Origin: Phytoseiulus persimilis
Lineage: Eukaryota; Arthropoda; Arachnida; Mesostigmata; Phytoseiidae
Reading direction: 5' to 3'
NCBI GenBank assembly: GCA_037576195.1
Contig: CM075104.1
Location: forward strand, 11,548,211 to 11,612,210
DNA length: 64,000 bases
Part shown: positions 41,576 through 53,710 of the stretch, in pieces
Layout: the number at the start of each line of letters is the position of its first letter
Numbering within the stretch: the first letter of the stretch is position 1
Program-made: the position numbers and the translations under genes
Notes under the pieces: model-generated
Seen by the model: only the letters and a program-made list of their open reading frames with translations
Told to the model about the DNA's origin: nothing
Databases searched by the model: none

Positions 41576-43692
41576 TCATTGTAGGTTTCCTGAAGGGACC
41601 CTCTTCCCGTTCTGCATTGTGATCCATCCTTCAGACTCCTTTGTTCTGTTTCCTATGGTCTTCTCTTGCGTCTCGGCTCCTGTGGGTTTTCCGATTGCTG
41701 GTCCGCGGTTCTCGACATTCTCAGTTCGCTGTCCACTGCTTCGCGACCGGTCTCGCATCGTCTGGATGATCAGTCGATATTTCGGGCACAGTGATGAGTA
41801 TGCCGAATGTCCGCTTGCTTCACAGCTTGTACAGAAAGCTTCCGCTGATTTACAATTCTTGCCGATGTGGCCGTTGCCTCCGCATCGGTAGCACTTCCTC
41901 TCTGTTGTTTCTTTTACTGAGCAAGTGTTGGATTTGTGGCCCACTCCCTGACACCTGTAGCAGATAGGAACATCGTACCATTCTTTTACGCTGCAGAGTT
42001 GCCATCCGATCTTGATCTTTCCTATTTTAAGCATCCTTTCAGCGTCAGATTTGGATAGTCGGACCAAGGCTGTTCTTTCCACTGATTTCGTTTCTCTTAT
42101 CTGTTCCACTCGAATGTATCCTTCCTGCTGCCTTCCTAATGCGTTTCTGAGTTGTTTATCGATCCCCAACTCGTCAGTGGCCATGTCCATGCGAGACACA
42201 ATGATGGTGGAGTTTGGTTGGGGCCCCCGCGTTTTCGCGCTCAGTTTGAGCTCATCAGAGATGTATTTGGCTAGTCTCTCCTGTCCTCCATTTTTCTTTT
42301 CCCGAATCTGGATCCTGACACCTTCTCCTGTTTGGCGCACCCCTCGGACGTCGACTCCGAGAGCTCTGGACGTCTCCGTGTCGATATTGCTGCGAAGGTT
42401 TCTGAGGACATCGGCAAAGCTTTTCTCTCCTGTTCCGACGAGGATTGATCCTTCGTTTCGTCGCGAGGTCTTCTTGCCGTCTGTTTGTCTCTTGTCTGCT
42501 GACCTTTTGGCAGGGTCTCGGAGTGACTTGAGCGAGAGCTGTGCTCTTCCTTCAGTGCCATTGACGATCCAACATGCCTCCGCGAGTTTCCCATATAGTT
42601 CGTGGTCGGAGTTACACGGTATCTTTATCAGAACCTTTTCTTCGAATTTTTGACAGCTCATTTTCACCTGCTCTGCCACTTTCTGAAGTATTTCTGCGAT
42701 GTCTATCGGAGTAGCGGCGCTCTTGATCTTTCCCACGATGAGGGTTCTCTTCTCTTTAGCGACTTGTGAGGCACCTGCTCTTAGGAGCGCAGGCGACAGC
42801 AGTGCAGTTGTAGAAGCGACCTCACCGTCCTCGAGGCTGTGGATTTCCTTGACCGCGGGAAGAAGCGTGACAGCTGCTCAATGATGTTCGTCGTTCTCTG
42901 ATCCTGATCATCGCCGCTGTGGATGAGTACACGGCAGCCGCGGTTACCGACAATTCCAGCGTTGCTTTTGGTTACCTTCTCGAAGGTTTGCTTGGGCCAT
43001 TTCTTCTCGGCAAGGTGTACCATTCCTTCCAGGGTTTCCAGATTTGAGATCTCTCTCTTTATTTTATCAGCTTCTTCCTGCTCTAATCTTGTCTTCCGCT
43101 CTGAGGCACCCTTTGTTCCGCATTCGCGTTCCGCACATATCTCACAGGGTTTCGTCTCAGCTTGTATCGGGATCGTCACACTCTCTTTGATGAGGTCTCT
43201 GACTTCGCTCTCAAGCCTCGCCACTCCCCCGATGAGTTCTTGGGTGATCTTCTTGACTATTTTCGCGGTGTTATGGACTTCGTTCTCGTATAATTTGTCG
43301 ATTTTCTTCTTGATTATACTGTTTATTTTTCCAGCATTTTTTTTCCCCAAATCGCAGGTTTTTGCTCTCTTATCGCACTCTTCCCCATCTGTAAAAGAAG
43401 GGTCTTTGCGCTTCTTGCTACTCCTTGATTCGTTCTCCGATATGGGCCCTTCTACCCTGAGAGTTGCTTCCGGGGGCAACTGGATTGGGCAAGTAGACTT
43501 CTGTATCTTATCCTTGTTAGTCTTTGCTACTGTAGCCTGGAGCCCAACAGCGTTCGTATTTGCCTCTATGACGTTTTCCGCTCTCTCTTCGACCTCTTCG
43601 TCCATCGTTTCCATGTCTGTGCGCTTCATCTCTTCTTCATCGCCCTCTTTCTCGCCTTGGGAGCTCTTGTGAAGGGTTCTCGGCAGACCCAT
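41576..43692 (-). pseudogene. LINE copy 2 ORF1 (frameshifted)
   Basis: Starts at ATG 43692 (MGLPRTLHKSSQGEKEGD), matching copy 1. One C of a CCCC run is missing near 42862, which shifts the frame at about residue 275. The correct frame resumes at 42736 and includes all three CCHC knuckles (for example CYRCGGNGHIGKNC) to the stop next to the ORF2 start. Confidence 0.9.
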
Positions 43693-44064
43693 CTCCGAGA
43701 TTCAACCTCCGAATAACCTCGATATGTTCTGATATGGTGCGGAATCTCTGCGCTGTCTCCCTATACGGATAATGCTGAAGGTCTCCCGGTACTGAAGTAT
43801 GTGGACACGGTGGGTCCGAAAATTTGGTCAATCACCCGTAGGTGCAGCCGCGTAGATTCCTCTGAAGGCGCCCTCGAGCTTCTGGGACCGTGTGTAACGA
43901 CCGATTTTGCCGCTCACAAGGTTCCTCCCGATTCCCTCTTCCGATTCAAATCGTTGCTCAACAGAAACTTCCCGTTGAATCACAGAAAACTGTGACTTTC
44001 TGTCTGATCAATGGATAAAGTCTTCAGCGATATCACCCTTCGTTATCGTCCTCATTCTCCTCAG

Positions 44065-44833
44065 TTTGGGGGGGTGATTCCGGGACCAATCTGACAATAT
44101 TTTTCCGAGTCTGTAGGGGTGATTCTGGAACCAATCTGACCATTACCCTCCAAGTCTGGGGGGATAATTCCGGGACCGACCTGACCATTACTTTCCGAGT
44201 CTGGAGAGGTGATTCCGGGATCAATTTGACCATTACTCTCCAAGTCTAGAGGAGTGATTCCGGGACCAATCTGACCTTCACTTTTCAAGTCTGGAGGGGT
44301 GATTGCGGAACCGATCTGAACATTACTTTACCTACCATCACTTCATTGTCATTGACCTCTGACAAGACACCGAGATTTACCGCATGAAATTCAACTTGAA
44401 CTCATATTTCCCTCGCTCTGGAAAAAATCTTAAGGGCTGGGATGGGTGATTCCGGGACCAATCTGACCTTCACATTTCAAGTTTGGAGGGGTGATTCCGG
44501 GACCGATCTCACTATTACTTTCCCAGGTCTAAGGGGTGATTCCGGGACCAATCTGACTATTACTTTCCAAGTCTGGAGGAGGGATTCTGGGACCAATCTG
44601 ACCTTCACTTTTCAAGTCTGGAGGGGTGATTCCAGGACCAATCTTTACTATTTCTTCACCTACCATCACTTCATTGTCATTTCACCTATGACAAGACACC
44701 GAGATTTACCACATGGAATTCGACTTGAATTCAAATTTCCCTCGCTCCGGAAAAAAATCTTAAAGGCCTCCCGCTGCGATTTTTTCGTTCCCATTTTTTC
44801 GTTCCACTCCCAGCTCCCAGTTACACCCTAGTA
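44065..44833 (-). repeat. satellite and duplicated segment holding the hAT-1 empty site
   Basis: Minus monomers (44068-44330, 44440-44650) alternate with the stretch GACAAGACACCGAGATTTACC, and match 17030-17752 closely. It ends TTCCACTCCCAGCTCCCAGTTACACCC, where hAT-1 is inserted in the other copy. Confidence 0.85.
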
Positions 44834-44997
44834 AACACGCCCGAAGAAAAGCGCATTTCTGCGCTAAAAAAAACCAAGGCAGCTAGTAGCCCGCCGACTG
44901 GGCAGAAAGTGTTCTCTTGGGATGGGGTATCCACAACAATATATCTCATTCGAATCCCTGACCCAAGGCCAAAAGTGCCGAAGAACTGCCGAGACCC
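44834..44997 (-). repeat. ~120-bp dispersed repeat unit, copy e, with flank
   Basis: Flank TAGTAAACACGCCCGAAG and GCGCATTTCTGCGCT, an A run, then the inverted ~120-bp unit (44874-44997). Same arrangement as 23193-23355. Confidence 0.7.
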
Positions 44998-45000
44998 TTT

Positions 45001-45163
45001 GAAAATCTCGAACTATTAACCGATCCTGAGATATCGACAACACGTGGCCGAACATGCATCGATATCATATTCTCGAGAGGCATCCAAGATTGCTACTGTG
45101 ACACACACATAAGCTACTTCAGTCATCAAAACCCGGTATTCACTTTCCTGACCAAATTCTAAG
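45001..45163 (+). pseudogene. EEP-type endonuclease fragment, copy D
   Basis: Plus-strand remnant of the last ~55 codons only: LTDPEISTTRGRTCIDI, then SYFSHQNPVFTFLTKF and a stop. Orientation is opposite to copies A to C. Confidence 0.65.
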
Positions 45164-45800
45164 CGATCTTCTAACCTTAGCATGACAATTTGATGAACGC
45201 CCGTCAACGTTGCGGAGCACTGGAGATAGGACCGTCGGAAACAAATTGAGGGGGGCTTTTGGCGGAAGCACTCGAGAAATTTTCGACACATGCCACCGCC
45301 ATTGATAAGAAATCTCAATGTGCTGAAGCGTTTTCCCCTCTCGAGGGGGTGGGACACCCCCAACAAGAAAATCGTCGTCTCGTTTTTTTGTAGGTGTTTC
45401 AAAACCAATCCACCGTACTTTCTTATTCGTTTATCGACGAATTTTGGCTGTATCCCGGCTTGACGCTAGGTTGTTCGCATTTCTGCGCCCCAGTTCAACC
45501 CGTGGATGAACCGTTCCTGTTTTTTTTTTCACGGTTTTTCCAGAAGTCAAACCGGATGAGAATATTCTGAACCGGCTTCCCGACTGGCCATAGGGTGGAG
45601 GTTCACTTGTCAGGTGGGCACAAAACCTCGGACCTGGATGGAGCGAACACAACGGGACCGTTCAATTCGGTTTCCAATCACGATAACATGTGCACGAATG
45701 CAGATGGAACGGGAGCGTCAGGACGGCCTCCAATGAGAATAACTGTCACTGAACAGTCTAATGATTCAGAATCAGATAATTGGGGCACCCTGGGGTGCCG
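45164..45800. repeat. repeat module, inverted relative to 13.4 and 29.6 kb
   Basis: 45164-45525 is the inverse of 13412-13776; 45527-45785 is the inverse of 29620-29812. The junction is a T run at about 45515-45530. No gene is supported. Confidence 0.6.
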
Positions 45801-47947
45801 ATGGGTGTCGAGTGAGGCCATACAATGACTTCCATCGTTTTTATCCTACTTTGGAGATGATTTCTTCTCGGATAATGCTCTTCGGCCCCACTAGGCACCT
45901 CCTCGGCGGGCTACGGCTGCGGCACCCTGGAGTTTTTATGTCGGAAAAGTTTGACGACCTATGACCTATCTGGGCCCCGGAAAGTATGATCAACGGGGAA
46001 GGACGAGGAAAAGCATCCTTTGGCTCCATTCGGAGCCTCTCAGCGTCGGCGGAACCCATTCTAACGGCCTACTGCTGCGGAACCTACTCGGCGGCCTAAG
46101 GTTGCGGCTACAGGAGAAGGGACTCTTGTGCATTTCGAGACCCGTGAAGAAGAAGCGAGAGGAAGTTCGCTTCTGACCTTCGTGGAGAACGCACGTTTTT
46201 TCGTGAGCTGCGCTACTGGTTGCCGTATAGAATTGGGGGTCGCGCACAGAGGTTGCCGGTCGCAAGACAACTACACGGAGCTGCGAGCGAGCCGTGCAGG
46301 CCTACCTAGAGCGGAGCGACGGTTATCACTGTGAAATAGTGAGTTTCGTGAACTCGCAACCTGTATCCCTTTCGAGTGGTTGTTGGCGACTTGGGGCAGA
46401 CCAATGCACAATAATCCGCCGGAGAGTGGACAGGTCACACCGAGAGGAAATTAGACAAGGCGGAATCATCGAATTCTTCAAGATAACCCGCAAGATATTC
46501 CAAATCTGAGTTTTTCGGAATTTTGATCCGGGAAGGACAGGTTTGGTTCGGCTCGAGGGGGCTTCCTCAGCGGGAGGACCTGCGGCGCCCATAGAGGGCC
46601 CAACGGGTAGAGTACGCAGGTGGGAGTTCGCCCAACCTCACAGCCCTCGAGCCAGGCTCAGAGGAGTTTCAATAGTACGGATAAGCGGAGGGTATGCAGA
46701 AGCCCAGGGTGTCCACGGCCGAGCCGGGTATGGAAACTGGAGAGAGCCTCAACGATACGCTAATGGGTCGAGCGGCAGAGCGGCGGGATGAGGGTTGCTT
46801 GCTCAACCGGAGCTGTTCGCTAGAGGAGAAGGAGGGGGCGGTGGCTCACTCGCCGATGAAGACGGCTGATTCGTTGGGAGATGGGTTGGGTCCTAGAAAC
46901 GATGGCGAGCCTGAAGTGAGGGCCGCGGCGTCGAGAATGAGGGCACCCGAAGGCGTCATCACCCCAGGGAAGGACACGTCACGGAGAAAGACGGGGGCGG
47001 GGGGAAAAATCGGTCAGGGAGGGGAACAGAGCAAGCGGCCTCCGATGCAGGGTGTGAAATCGAGGCAAGATGATGAAGCTGCCTAGAATAGGGCGAACCA
47101 GGGGGCTGGACCGGTGAGGGACAGCGACGCTGTTCAGCCAGAGTACGAGATGACTCTCCCACGTAGAGTATAATTTTGGTCGCGATTCATGGCTCCGGAG
47201 CCTCATGCTGATCGGATGAGTTTTCCGTGAACCCGAAGGTTACCAATTGTCCACGGATGTTTCAGCACCAAACTTCTGTTCCACATAAAGCAGTTCTTGA
47301 GCAGAACAGAGAGAACAACTCGTCTGTGGCGTGTCCTACGTCTGAGAGTTTACGGTCGCAGATCGTACAGAGACTCCAATTTTTTCTTGATTTCCTCTCC
47401 TCTTACGACATTCGCGTGATAGCCGAGCAACATCGGATGGGTCCTGTTTGTCCAGAGTGACAGGAGTGCGTTGAGCGGGAGGGGGTGCATCCCAGTTTCA
47501 GTAAAAAGCCTAGCCGAAACGTTTCTTTGAGCAGGAACCTCAGGAAACCAGTTCGAGTAACTAGTTGAGATCACTCGACGCTTTTAAAAGGGTTCTTCAC
47601 ACATGGCCAGAGCATGGTCGAGAAACGGTTGACAACTCATCCCGAGGAATTGTTGATAACCGATCGACTCATCGAATATTCAGAGACCCATGGCGACATA
47701 TCCGGTCCGCCACTTATCGCCGCAGCAAGTTTTTGTCGGAAATGCCAGCCGCGCACACCTCTGATCCCATCCTCGTTACGCAGACACTGTAGAATGATGA
47801 TTCATGCAATCGGGCTCCATAAGATGAGATGGGAAGAGCGAGAGCTATCCTCGGACGGTCGATTGCTCTCAAATCTGGAGAAATGGATTCCTCGATGACG
47901 GTGCAGAGTATTGATTTCCTTGTGGAATCCATGATTTTTCCTGAGAT
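45801..47947. other. unassigned DNA
   Basis: About 2.1 kb without satellite. It is GC-richer in 45890-46130 and 46550-47110, the latter with a 130-codon plus ORF (46694-47086) and overlapping frames, none with a recognisable domain. It could be a decayed LINE 5' region or host DNA; I cannot tell. Confidence 0.35.
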
Positions 47948-48985
47948 GTTCGGGTAGGGCAGACAAGAATGCGATCTGATACTTTTGCCGCAGTGCTTGT
48001 GCGGAGAGTGTTTATTTCACGACGTTTCCCGCCACAGGTTGCGTCACAGCTTGTTCCAGGGATCCTTGAGACTGTTCAAGACATGATCACACATAGAACC
48101 TACATCTACTATATCTAAAGATCTTCGAGGGCTTTGAGCTTTCAGGTGCTAATGCTGTAACGTTGATCAAGCACTAACGAAAACCACGGGTTCCGATGTC
48201 CGGATAAAAACGAGACCCGTTTGCGGAAGAGCGCTCCGTGAAGGGTGTCACACAGCGGCGCAGCCGCAGCGAGGAACCAAGAGATTAGGTAGGACACCAG
48301 AGCAGGGCCATGTGAAACGATGGGAGGGAGAATGGAAATTAGGGACTCCGGAGGGTAGGAGACATCATCGAGGCATTTCACTACAGAGCGGAGGTCCCTA
48401 TCAGGATTTATAGGAAAATGAGTAGCAGAAAACTGCGACAGCCGACTGAAGAAGAATGAGGGCAATGAACTCGGACGAGAGCTCACAAGATTCTCCCCAC
48501 TGGAATTCAATCTTATGGGCGGGGACTTATTTAGCTCAAGACGGATACAGTTCGGTGTCCTTCTTGTCTACTTCTTTCGTCGATTGAGTGCGATCGGTAC
48601 GGCCGTGATCGGGAAAAGTGGTTGATCCAAACCGAGAGAAACGGCTGCATTTGGAATAGTGGAAATTAATTCACTGTAAGTTGCCTGCATCACTGAGTGT
48701 TAGTCGAAGAGAGCCAGGAATCGAGAGGCCGCCTCGTCTGTTTTAGTAATGCCGCAAGAACGGGGCGGAGAACCCCCGGGCTGACTCGAGGCTTGGGCGG
48801 ACGCAGGTCACCACAGTGAGCAGGATGATTATTTGCCCGCCCCTAAAGCCTCACGAGGCCCTTTTGCCTGTGTAGAAGACAACCCACCTGACTCGGCTCC
48901 AGTTCCACCTTTCAATGTCGCCGGTGGGCGTACGTTTAAACAGCTAAACGGCGAGACGCTGTTCGCGCGAATGACGACGCAGTTT
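47948..48985 (+). repeat. 5' LTR (approximate)
   Basis: Left member of the direct-repeat pair. Starts TGTTCGGGTAGGG. The pairing with 51440-52495 is clear by eye over its length, including CCAAGAGATTAGGTAG and CGTCGATTGAGTGCGATCGG. Confidence 0.65.
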
Positions 48986-49199
48986 CATTGTAAAACCCAT
49001 TGTGTGAATGGGTTTTCCCGGGATGTTTGGGTAGGGAAGACGCGGGTGTTATATCCTTCATGAGCCTCTATCATAATCTTCTATCTACCGGCAGACGCAC
49101 CATGACGGGTCACCTTGAGGCTTCGCCAAGTCATGCGAATCGGCGGTTCAGCCACCACTGTCGAGCCAATTGAGTATCGTTATTCCCAACCCAGAAGAC

Positions 49200-49700
49200 C
49201 TGGATGATGTCAGGCCGCTGAACGTCGAAGTGGAAAACTTGTCGAAATCCTGGAGACGGTTCATCTCGCACACGATAGGTCCGCGACTCTCACCCACCTC
49301 GACAAGCAGAGCGAGGAGTACAGGGAGTGTGCGCTGTCAAATCGTTTGAACTTTCGGCGAACTTCCGGCGAAATCGCCGAAGAGCATCGGTGGTCAACCA
49401 AAGAAAACATTGAAGGCAAAACTGTGTGGGCCACAACAGAAACATTGGCGGATTTCCATTTCTGTCAAGGTGGAAAAGATCAGAAATCGTGGGAAATCTT
49501 CAAACGGATCAAAGCATAAGCTCTTGACTATGCGTTTGACGCACTCGGAGAACGGGTCATAAAGTCGACGTTGATCGTCGGCATCCACAACACAGAGCCG
49601 CAGCGAACTTTGTCAACCGGAGATCACACTTTGACGGCAACTTCGGAAAGCTTGGTGGTGGTTCCGCCAAAACAGTGGCTCAAATAAGCCGTGACGAGGG
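49200..49700 (+). pseudogene. Gag-like remnant
   Basis: Broken frames with VIKSTLIVGIHNTEPQRTL at about 49555-49620, resembling the part of insect Ty3/gypsy Gag proteins that reads as RLVxGIxNxxxQRKLL. Weak on its own; supported by its place between LTR and pol. Confidence 0.4.
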
Positions 49701-50249
49701 CGTGAACAGCAGTGGAAACGGAGGAACAAGCAGCCGATGCGATACTGGACATCCAAGAAACTCGTGTCCACTGGACGGAAAGACATGCGACCAGTGATCA
49801 AGGGATGGACACTCCGCTCGATTTTGTCTCTCTCGCAACAACAAGTGTACGAGGCAAACTCAAGCTCGCAGAGACAATCGGCGAAACAGCCAAGATGCAG
49901 CACTGAAACGACGCGTATGGATCATAACCCGAGATAAGGAATATAGCAGGCCAAAACCGATGATTTTGTGATCAATGCGGTCAGGAAAATTGCTAGTATT
50001 GGAAATAAGAGGAGGGGAAATGGCTTGAGACTTGGGACTCTTGACATGGCTTCGCGGAGAGTATCATGCGAATATCATCAAGAATAGTGTCATTGTCACC
50101 GGCACATTGTCAAAGACCACACGGAGTCCGTGTCGGATCTCACGACTGCGCAGAAAGCGGATGTAAGAATACGAGTTTGTGCAGACCGTTGCCTTCAGAA
50201 TGAAGCCATTAATCTCGGCCCAGATCTGATGACAAGACTCGGATAGAAA

Positions 50250-51215
50250 TCATCCAAACTTCTTGAAATTGGACGCAGAGGAGCGTTTCTGGCAAGTGAA
50301 ACTTGACAAGAAGAGTTCATTCCTGTGCACCTTCACCCAGCCCGTGGGGCCGATAACGTTTCCAGAACGTGCCGTGCGGCGTATTTTGTGCGTCCGACGT
50401 GTTCCAAAGATTGACGATTCGCGTAGGCTGAACGGCGTCAGCGCTGTCGTCGATGATTTGTTTGTATGAGGATCCACCAGAAGCATCGCTGGACGAGAAT
50501 GGACGACTCCAGTTCAAGTAGGCAGGTCACCGGTGAAGTCCCTGGGTCACGCAATATCCGAAAGCGGCCTCATGATCGAGCAACGAAGCATCAAAGGCCT
50601 TTGTGACGTCAAGAGACCCACCAGCGTGAAGGATGTGCAGAAGTTTCTCCGAGTGCTGAACTCTGTCGCAAACTTCATCCCCTCTTCGTCGAGTCACACA
50701 GCTCCCCAGAGGCAGCTTCTCTCCAAAGATCTCGTGTTCACATCGTGAAGCACAACAGGAGTCGCCCTCCAAGAAACTGAAGAACCTCTTGATCCAAGAC
50801 CCGGTGCCGACGTTCTTCGATCCCAACGAGCCGGTTACGCTGTCGGTTGATGCATCACAGCGCGTTTCCGGCCCAGTGTTGCTGCAAGACACCCATCTCG
50901 TTGCATCCGCGAGCCGCTGATGGACGGAAACACAACAAAAACATGCTCGAATGGGGAAGAAGTTGCTGGAGATTGTGTTTGGCTGCCAAAAGTTACACTC
51001 TTACATCCTAGGCCAGAGGGGATTGTTGGTAGAATCCGACCTCAAACCACTCGAGCCTCGAGACAAATATGAAGACATCTCTCGATGAGGTTTCGCCAAG
51101 GCTACAGAAAATGAGGTTGGCGCTGCAACGATATAATCTCCGAGAGATATATGAGCCACACGTGCCTCGGGCGCTGACTCAGACGCAGCTTCCAAATGGA
51201 ATCTAGAGGCCGAAG
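50250..51215 (+). pseudogene. Ty3/gypsy pol remnant (RT and RNase H)
   Basis: RT remains include FWQVKLDKKSSFLCTF (about 50290) and LGHAISESGLMIEQRSIKGL (about 50540), the typical thumb-region text. RNase H begins VTLSVDASQRVSGPVLLQD (about 50835) and continues, in other frames, to the PRLQKMRLALQRYNL region (about 51105-51150). Several frameshifts and stops break it, and the YxDD region is not legible. No integrase follows before the right LTR. Confidence 0.75.
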
Positions 51216-51439
51216 CCCAAATATGCTGAATCATAACATGGAGTCATATCTACTATCATAAATGCACATCCTCGCAAAAGGAAGATACGATATTCTTCAC
51301 ACGCATATATTGTAACCTTCTACCTACCAGCAGACGCACAATGGTAACGAGCACATGGCTGCGCGAAGTCATGCACATGGCCGGTTCAGCCACCACTGCC
51401 TAGTCAATAGAGTATCGTGATCCTCAACTCAGAGGTCCC

Positions 51440-52495
51440 AGAACGTGTGCGATTTCATCCCTCTGCCGCAGCACACGTGTGAAGAGTTGAATTCATGACG
51501 TTTTCCTCAGGTTGCCTCACAGCTCGTTCCAGGGATGCTTGGAACTTGTGAATGTACGACCACACATCAGACCTATATCTACTGCATCAAAAGACTTACG
51601 GAAAATTTGAACTTTTAGGTGCCAGTGCTGTAACGTTCGAGCTCCAACGAAAACCACGGGTCTCGATGTCCGGAGAAAAACGAGACTCCGTGAATCGTTG
51701 CTGGAGAGTGCACAGTGAAGGTTTCACGCAGCGGTGCAGCCGCACCGAGAAACCAAGAGATTAGGTAGACTGAACTTGTGACAGCAGAGCCGGATTACTC
51801 ACACAGGCAGTAATTTTTCCGGCCATTACTCTAGAGAAACCACGCGGAAGGATGGGAGGAAAATTCAGGTCAAGGAATCCGGAGGTGTGAAAGCATCATC
51901 GCGGCATTTCAGCTGAGAGCGGATGTCTCTATGAGAATCAATGGGAAAATGGGAAGCGGAAAATTAAGATGGTGAAGGCGACTGCAGAAGGATGGGAGCA
52001 GTAACTTGAACGAGAGTTGAAGTGATTCTGTCCTTTGGAATGCGCTCCTATGGACGGGAACTTGTTTAGTTCGCGAGGGATGCCATTCGGTGTCCCTCTT
52101 GCCCCCCTCCTTTCGTCGATTGAGTGCGATCGGCTCTGCCATGGTCGGGAAACGTGACGGATTCAAACACGGAGAAACGGCCGCATCTGCGATTGGGAAA
52201 AATAATTTATTGAAACTTGCCTGCATGACTGAGTGTCAGGTGGAAATATCCAGAAATAGAGAGTTCGCGTCGTCTGTTACAGCAATGCAGCAATCAACGG
52301 GGCGGAGAACCCCCGGGCTGACGCAAAGCTTGGGCGGACGCAGGTCGCCGAAAATACCAGGATAATTTTCCTTCTGGCCATTTCGTCCCCCCTGGGAGAC
52401 AACCCACCTGACTCGGCTCCATTTCCACCATAGTTCGATGTCGCTGATAGGCGTACGTCACAATAGCTATCGGATGAAACGCTGTTCGCAGGAAA
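51440..52495 (+). repeat. 3' LTR (approximate)
   Basis: Right member of the pair, as described for the 5' LTR. Confidence 0.65.
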
Positions 52496-52934
52496 CTTTT
52501 CTTTCGCGAGAATCCATGACTCACCGCACAGTCCTCCACGATCGGATGTCTGGGATCACATCGCTCCTCGACAGCACCTCGCGCTAACTCAGTGCAACCG
52601 TCGGAAATACTATCGGAGGTACGAGCTCGTCGCACCCTCACGCCGATCCCGGCCTCTGTGTCCGACTTCGCCGTCCAGGGTCGCTCATATATAACGATTC
52701 CTTTCATCACCGAAAAGAGGGCACTCGTCTGAATGGCACTTCTATCAGAGCGCCATACCGACTTTCTGAGGGGCGATCGATTGTCATCCGAGGACGATTT
52801 TCTTCTCCTTCTTGCGTCGTCGATTCACATCGCTTGTATTCTGTACCGGTGCGTCGCTGTTGAACTCTGTCCTCGCCGTGGCAAGCGATCGAGAAGGCAA
52901 TCGGGAAGTCGTCTTTCACGGAATTTCCCTGTCG

Positions 52935-53546
52935 CTACGCTTCATGATTTTCTCGATCTCGGATGAAAAACACGATTTTTCGCTCTTCTCTCACCATTCC
53001 AGAGGTGTACTGAGTACCTCCGGTCAGTTCCTCAGCCAAATCGTCAGATTCTGCGAAGGGCATCAGCACCGCTGGCGGAAACTCAGACGCCAATATCCAG
53101 ATCATCTGATCCTCTGAGGCAGTCAGATCAAACTCCATCAGCTGGACCAAGCTCTCCGATCTACGGACGACAATCAGTACAGACTCCCTCTTCTGTTGCT
53201 CGTAATTCATGAAGTGCACCATGGATAGAAATAATATCGTAGTCATCAGGAAAGCATGGGTCAGCGCCTTTCTGCACTGCTCAAGGGTCTCATTTCGAGC
53301 CACCCGGGTCTGGTAACGACGATGATTTTCGCGGTTGGAATCGTTCAGCACCAGCGCACACCTGTTCCAGTGATTCAGCTTCTTCGTGGTGTTCCCTCGT
53401 CGGAAGATTGATGCTGACTCCAAGGCTTCAGTTTCACGCTTCACCCACCTGGGATCCGGGCTTTCCTCGTGGCCATCGACTGAGCGGTGAGCAACCTCCT
53501 GATCCTCGGACCCTTCGGCAATACTCGTCGTCGTCGCAGCCGGCAT
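52935..53546 (-). CDS. hypothetical protein, possible host gene
   Basis: A 203-codon minus ORF from ATG 53546 (MPAATTTSIAEGSEDQ); the frame is open upstream to 53657 without an ATG. The product is hydrophilic apart from one hydrophobic stretch (AFLMTTILFLSMVHFM, near the middle) that could be a membrane segment. No repeat partner is found in the window and no domain is recognised. A CTATAAAG string about 155 bp upstream could be a TATA box. Codon use and conservation cannot be assessed here, so a chance ORF is quite possible. Confidence 0.32.
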   Translation of the reverse strand: MPAATTTSIAEGSEDQEVAHRSVDGHEESPDPRWVKRETEALESASIFRRGNTTKKLNHWNRCALVLNDSNRENHRRYQTRVARNETLEQCRKALTHAFLMTTILFLSMVHFMNYEQQKRESVLIVVRRSESLVQLMEFDLTASEDQMIWILASEFPPAVLMPFAESDDLAEELTGGTQYTSGMVREERKIVFFIRDRENHEA

Positions 53547-53701
53547 GATCGCAAAACCTTCAACTACGGAAACATTTCCTAGCCGGAAATTTCCTTCCTT
53601 ACAGGCCGCCCTGCGCAGTTGGCCCTGACGTTTGATCCTGATCGCGGTCGGAAGCAATATGTCCGTAGAATTCAGGCAGACTCGATATTTATTGGGATGG
53701 C

Positions 53702-53710
53702 TTTATAGAG
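53702..53710 (-). promoter_or_regulatory. possible TATA box
   Basis: CTATAAAGC on the minus strand, about 155 bp upstream of ATG 53546. It is only suggestive. Confidence 0.2.

Larger units (their letters stand above)
39456..44064 (-). mobile_element. R1-clade-like LINE, copy 2, damaged
   Basis: Minus-strand copy, very similar to 6654-12407. The 5' end is at about 44064 (CTGAGGAGAATG when read inward) and ORF1 and RT are present. The last ~930 bp, including the C-terminal end of ORF2, the 3' UTR and the tail, are missing: the match stops after the codons around GCGAAGCGCTGT. An internal 724-bp deletion (copy 1 positions 9157-9880) removes nearly all of the endonuclease. Loss of the 3' rather than the 5' end argues for deletion after insertion. 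Confidence 0.9.
47948..52495 (+). mobile_element. decayed Ty3/gypsy-type LTR retrotransposon
   Basis: Direct repeats of about 1.04 kb (47948-48985 and 51440-52495), diverged perhaps 20-25%, flank gag- and pol-like remains. Shared LTR landmarks include CGGGGCGGAGAACCCCCGGG (48755 and 52298) and CAACCCACCTGACTCGGCTC. A further shared segment (CTACC.GCAGACGCAC) lies at 49085 and 51320, so the LTR edges are uncertain. All reading frames are broken. Confidence 0.72.
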
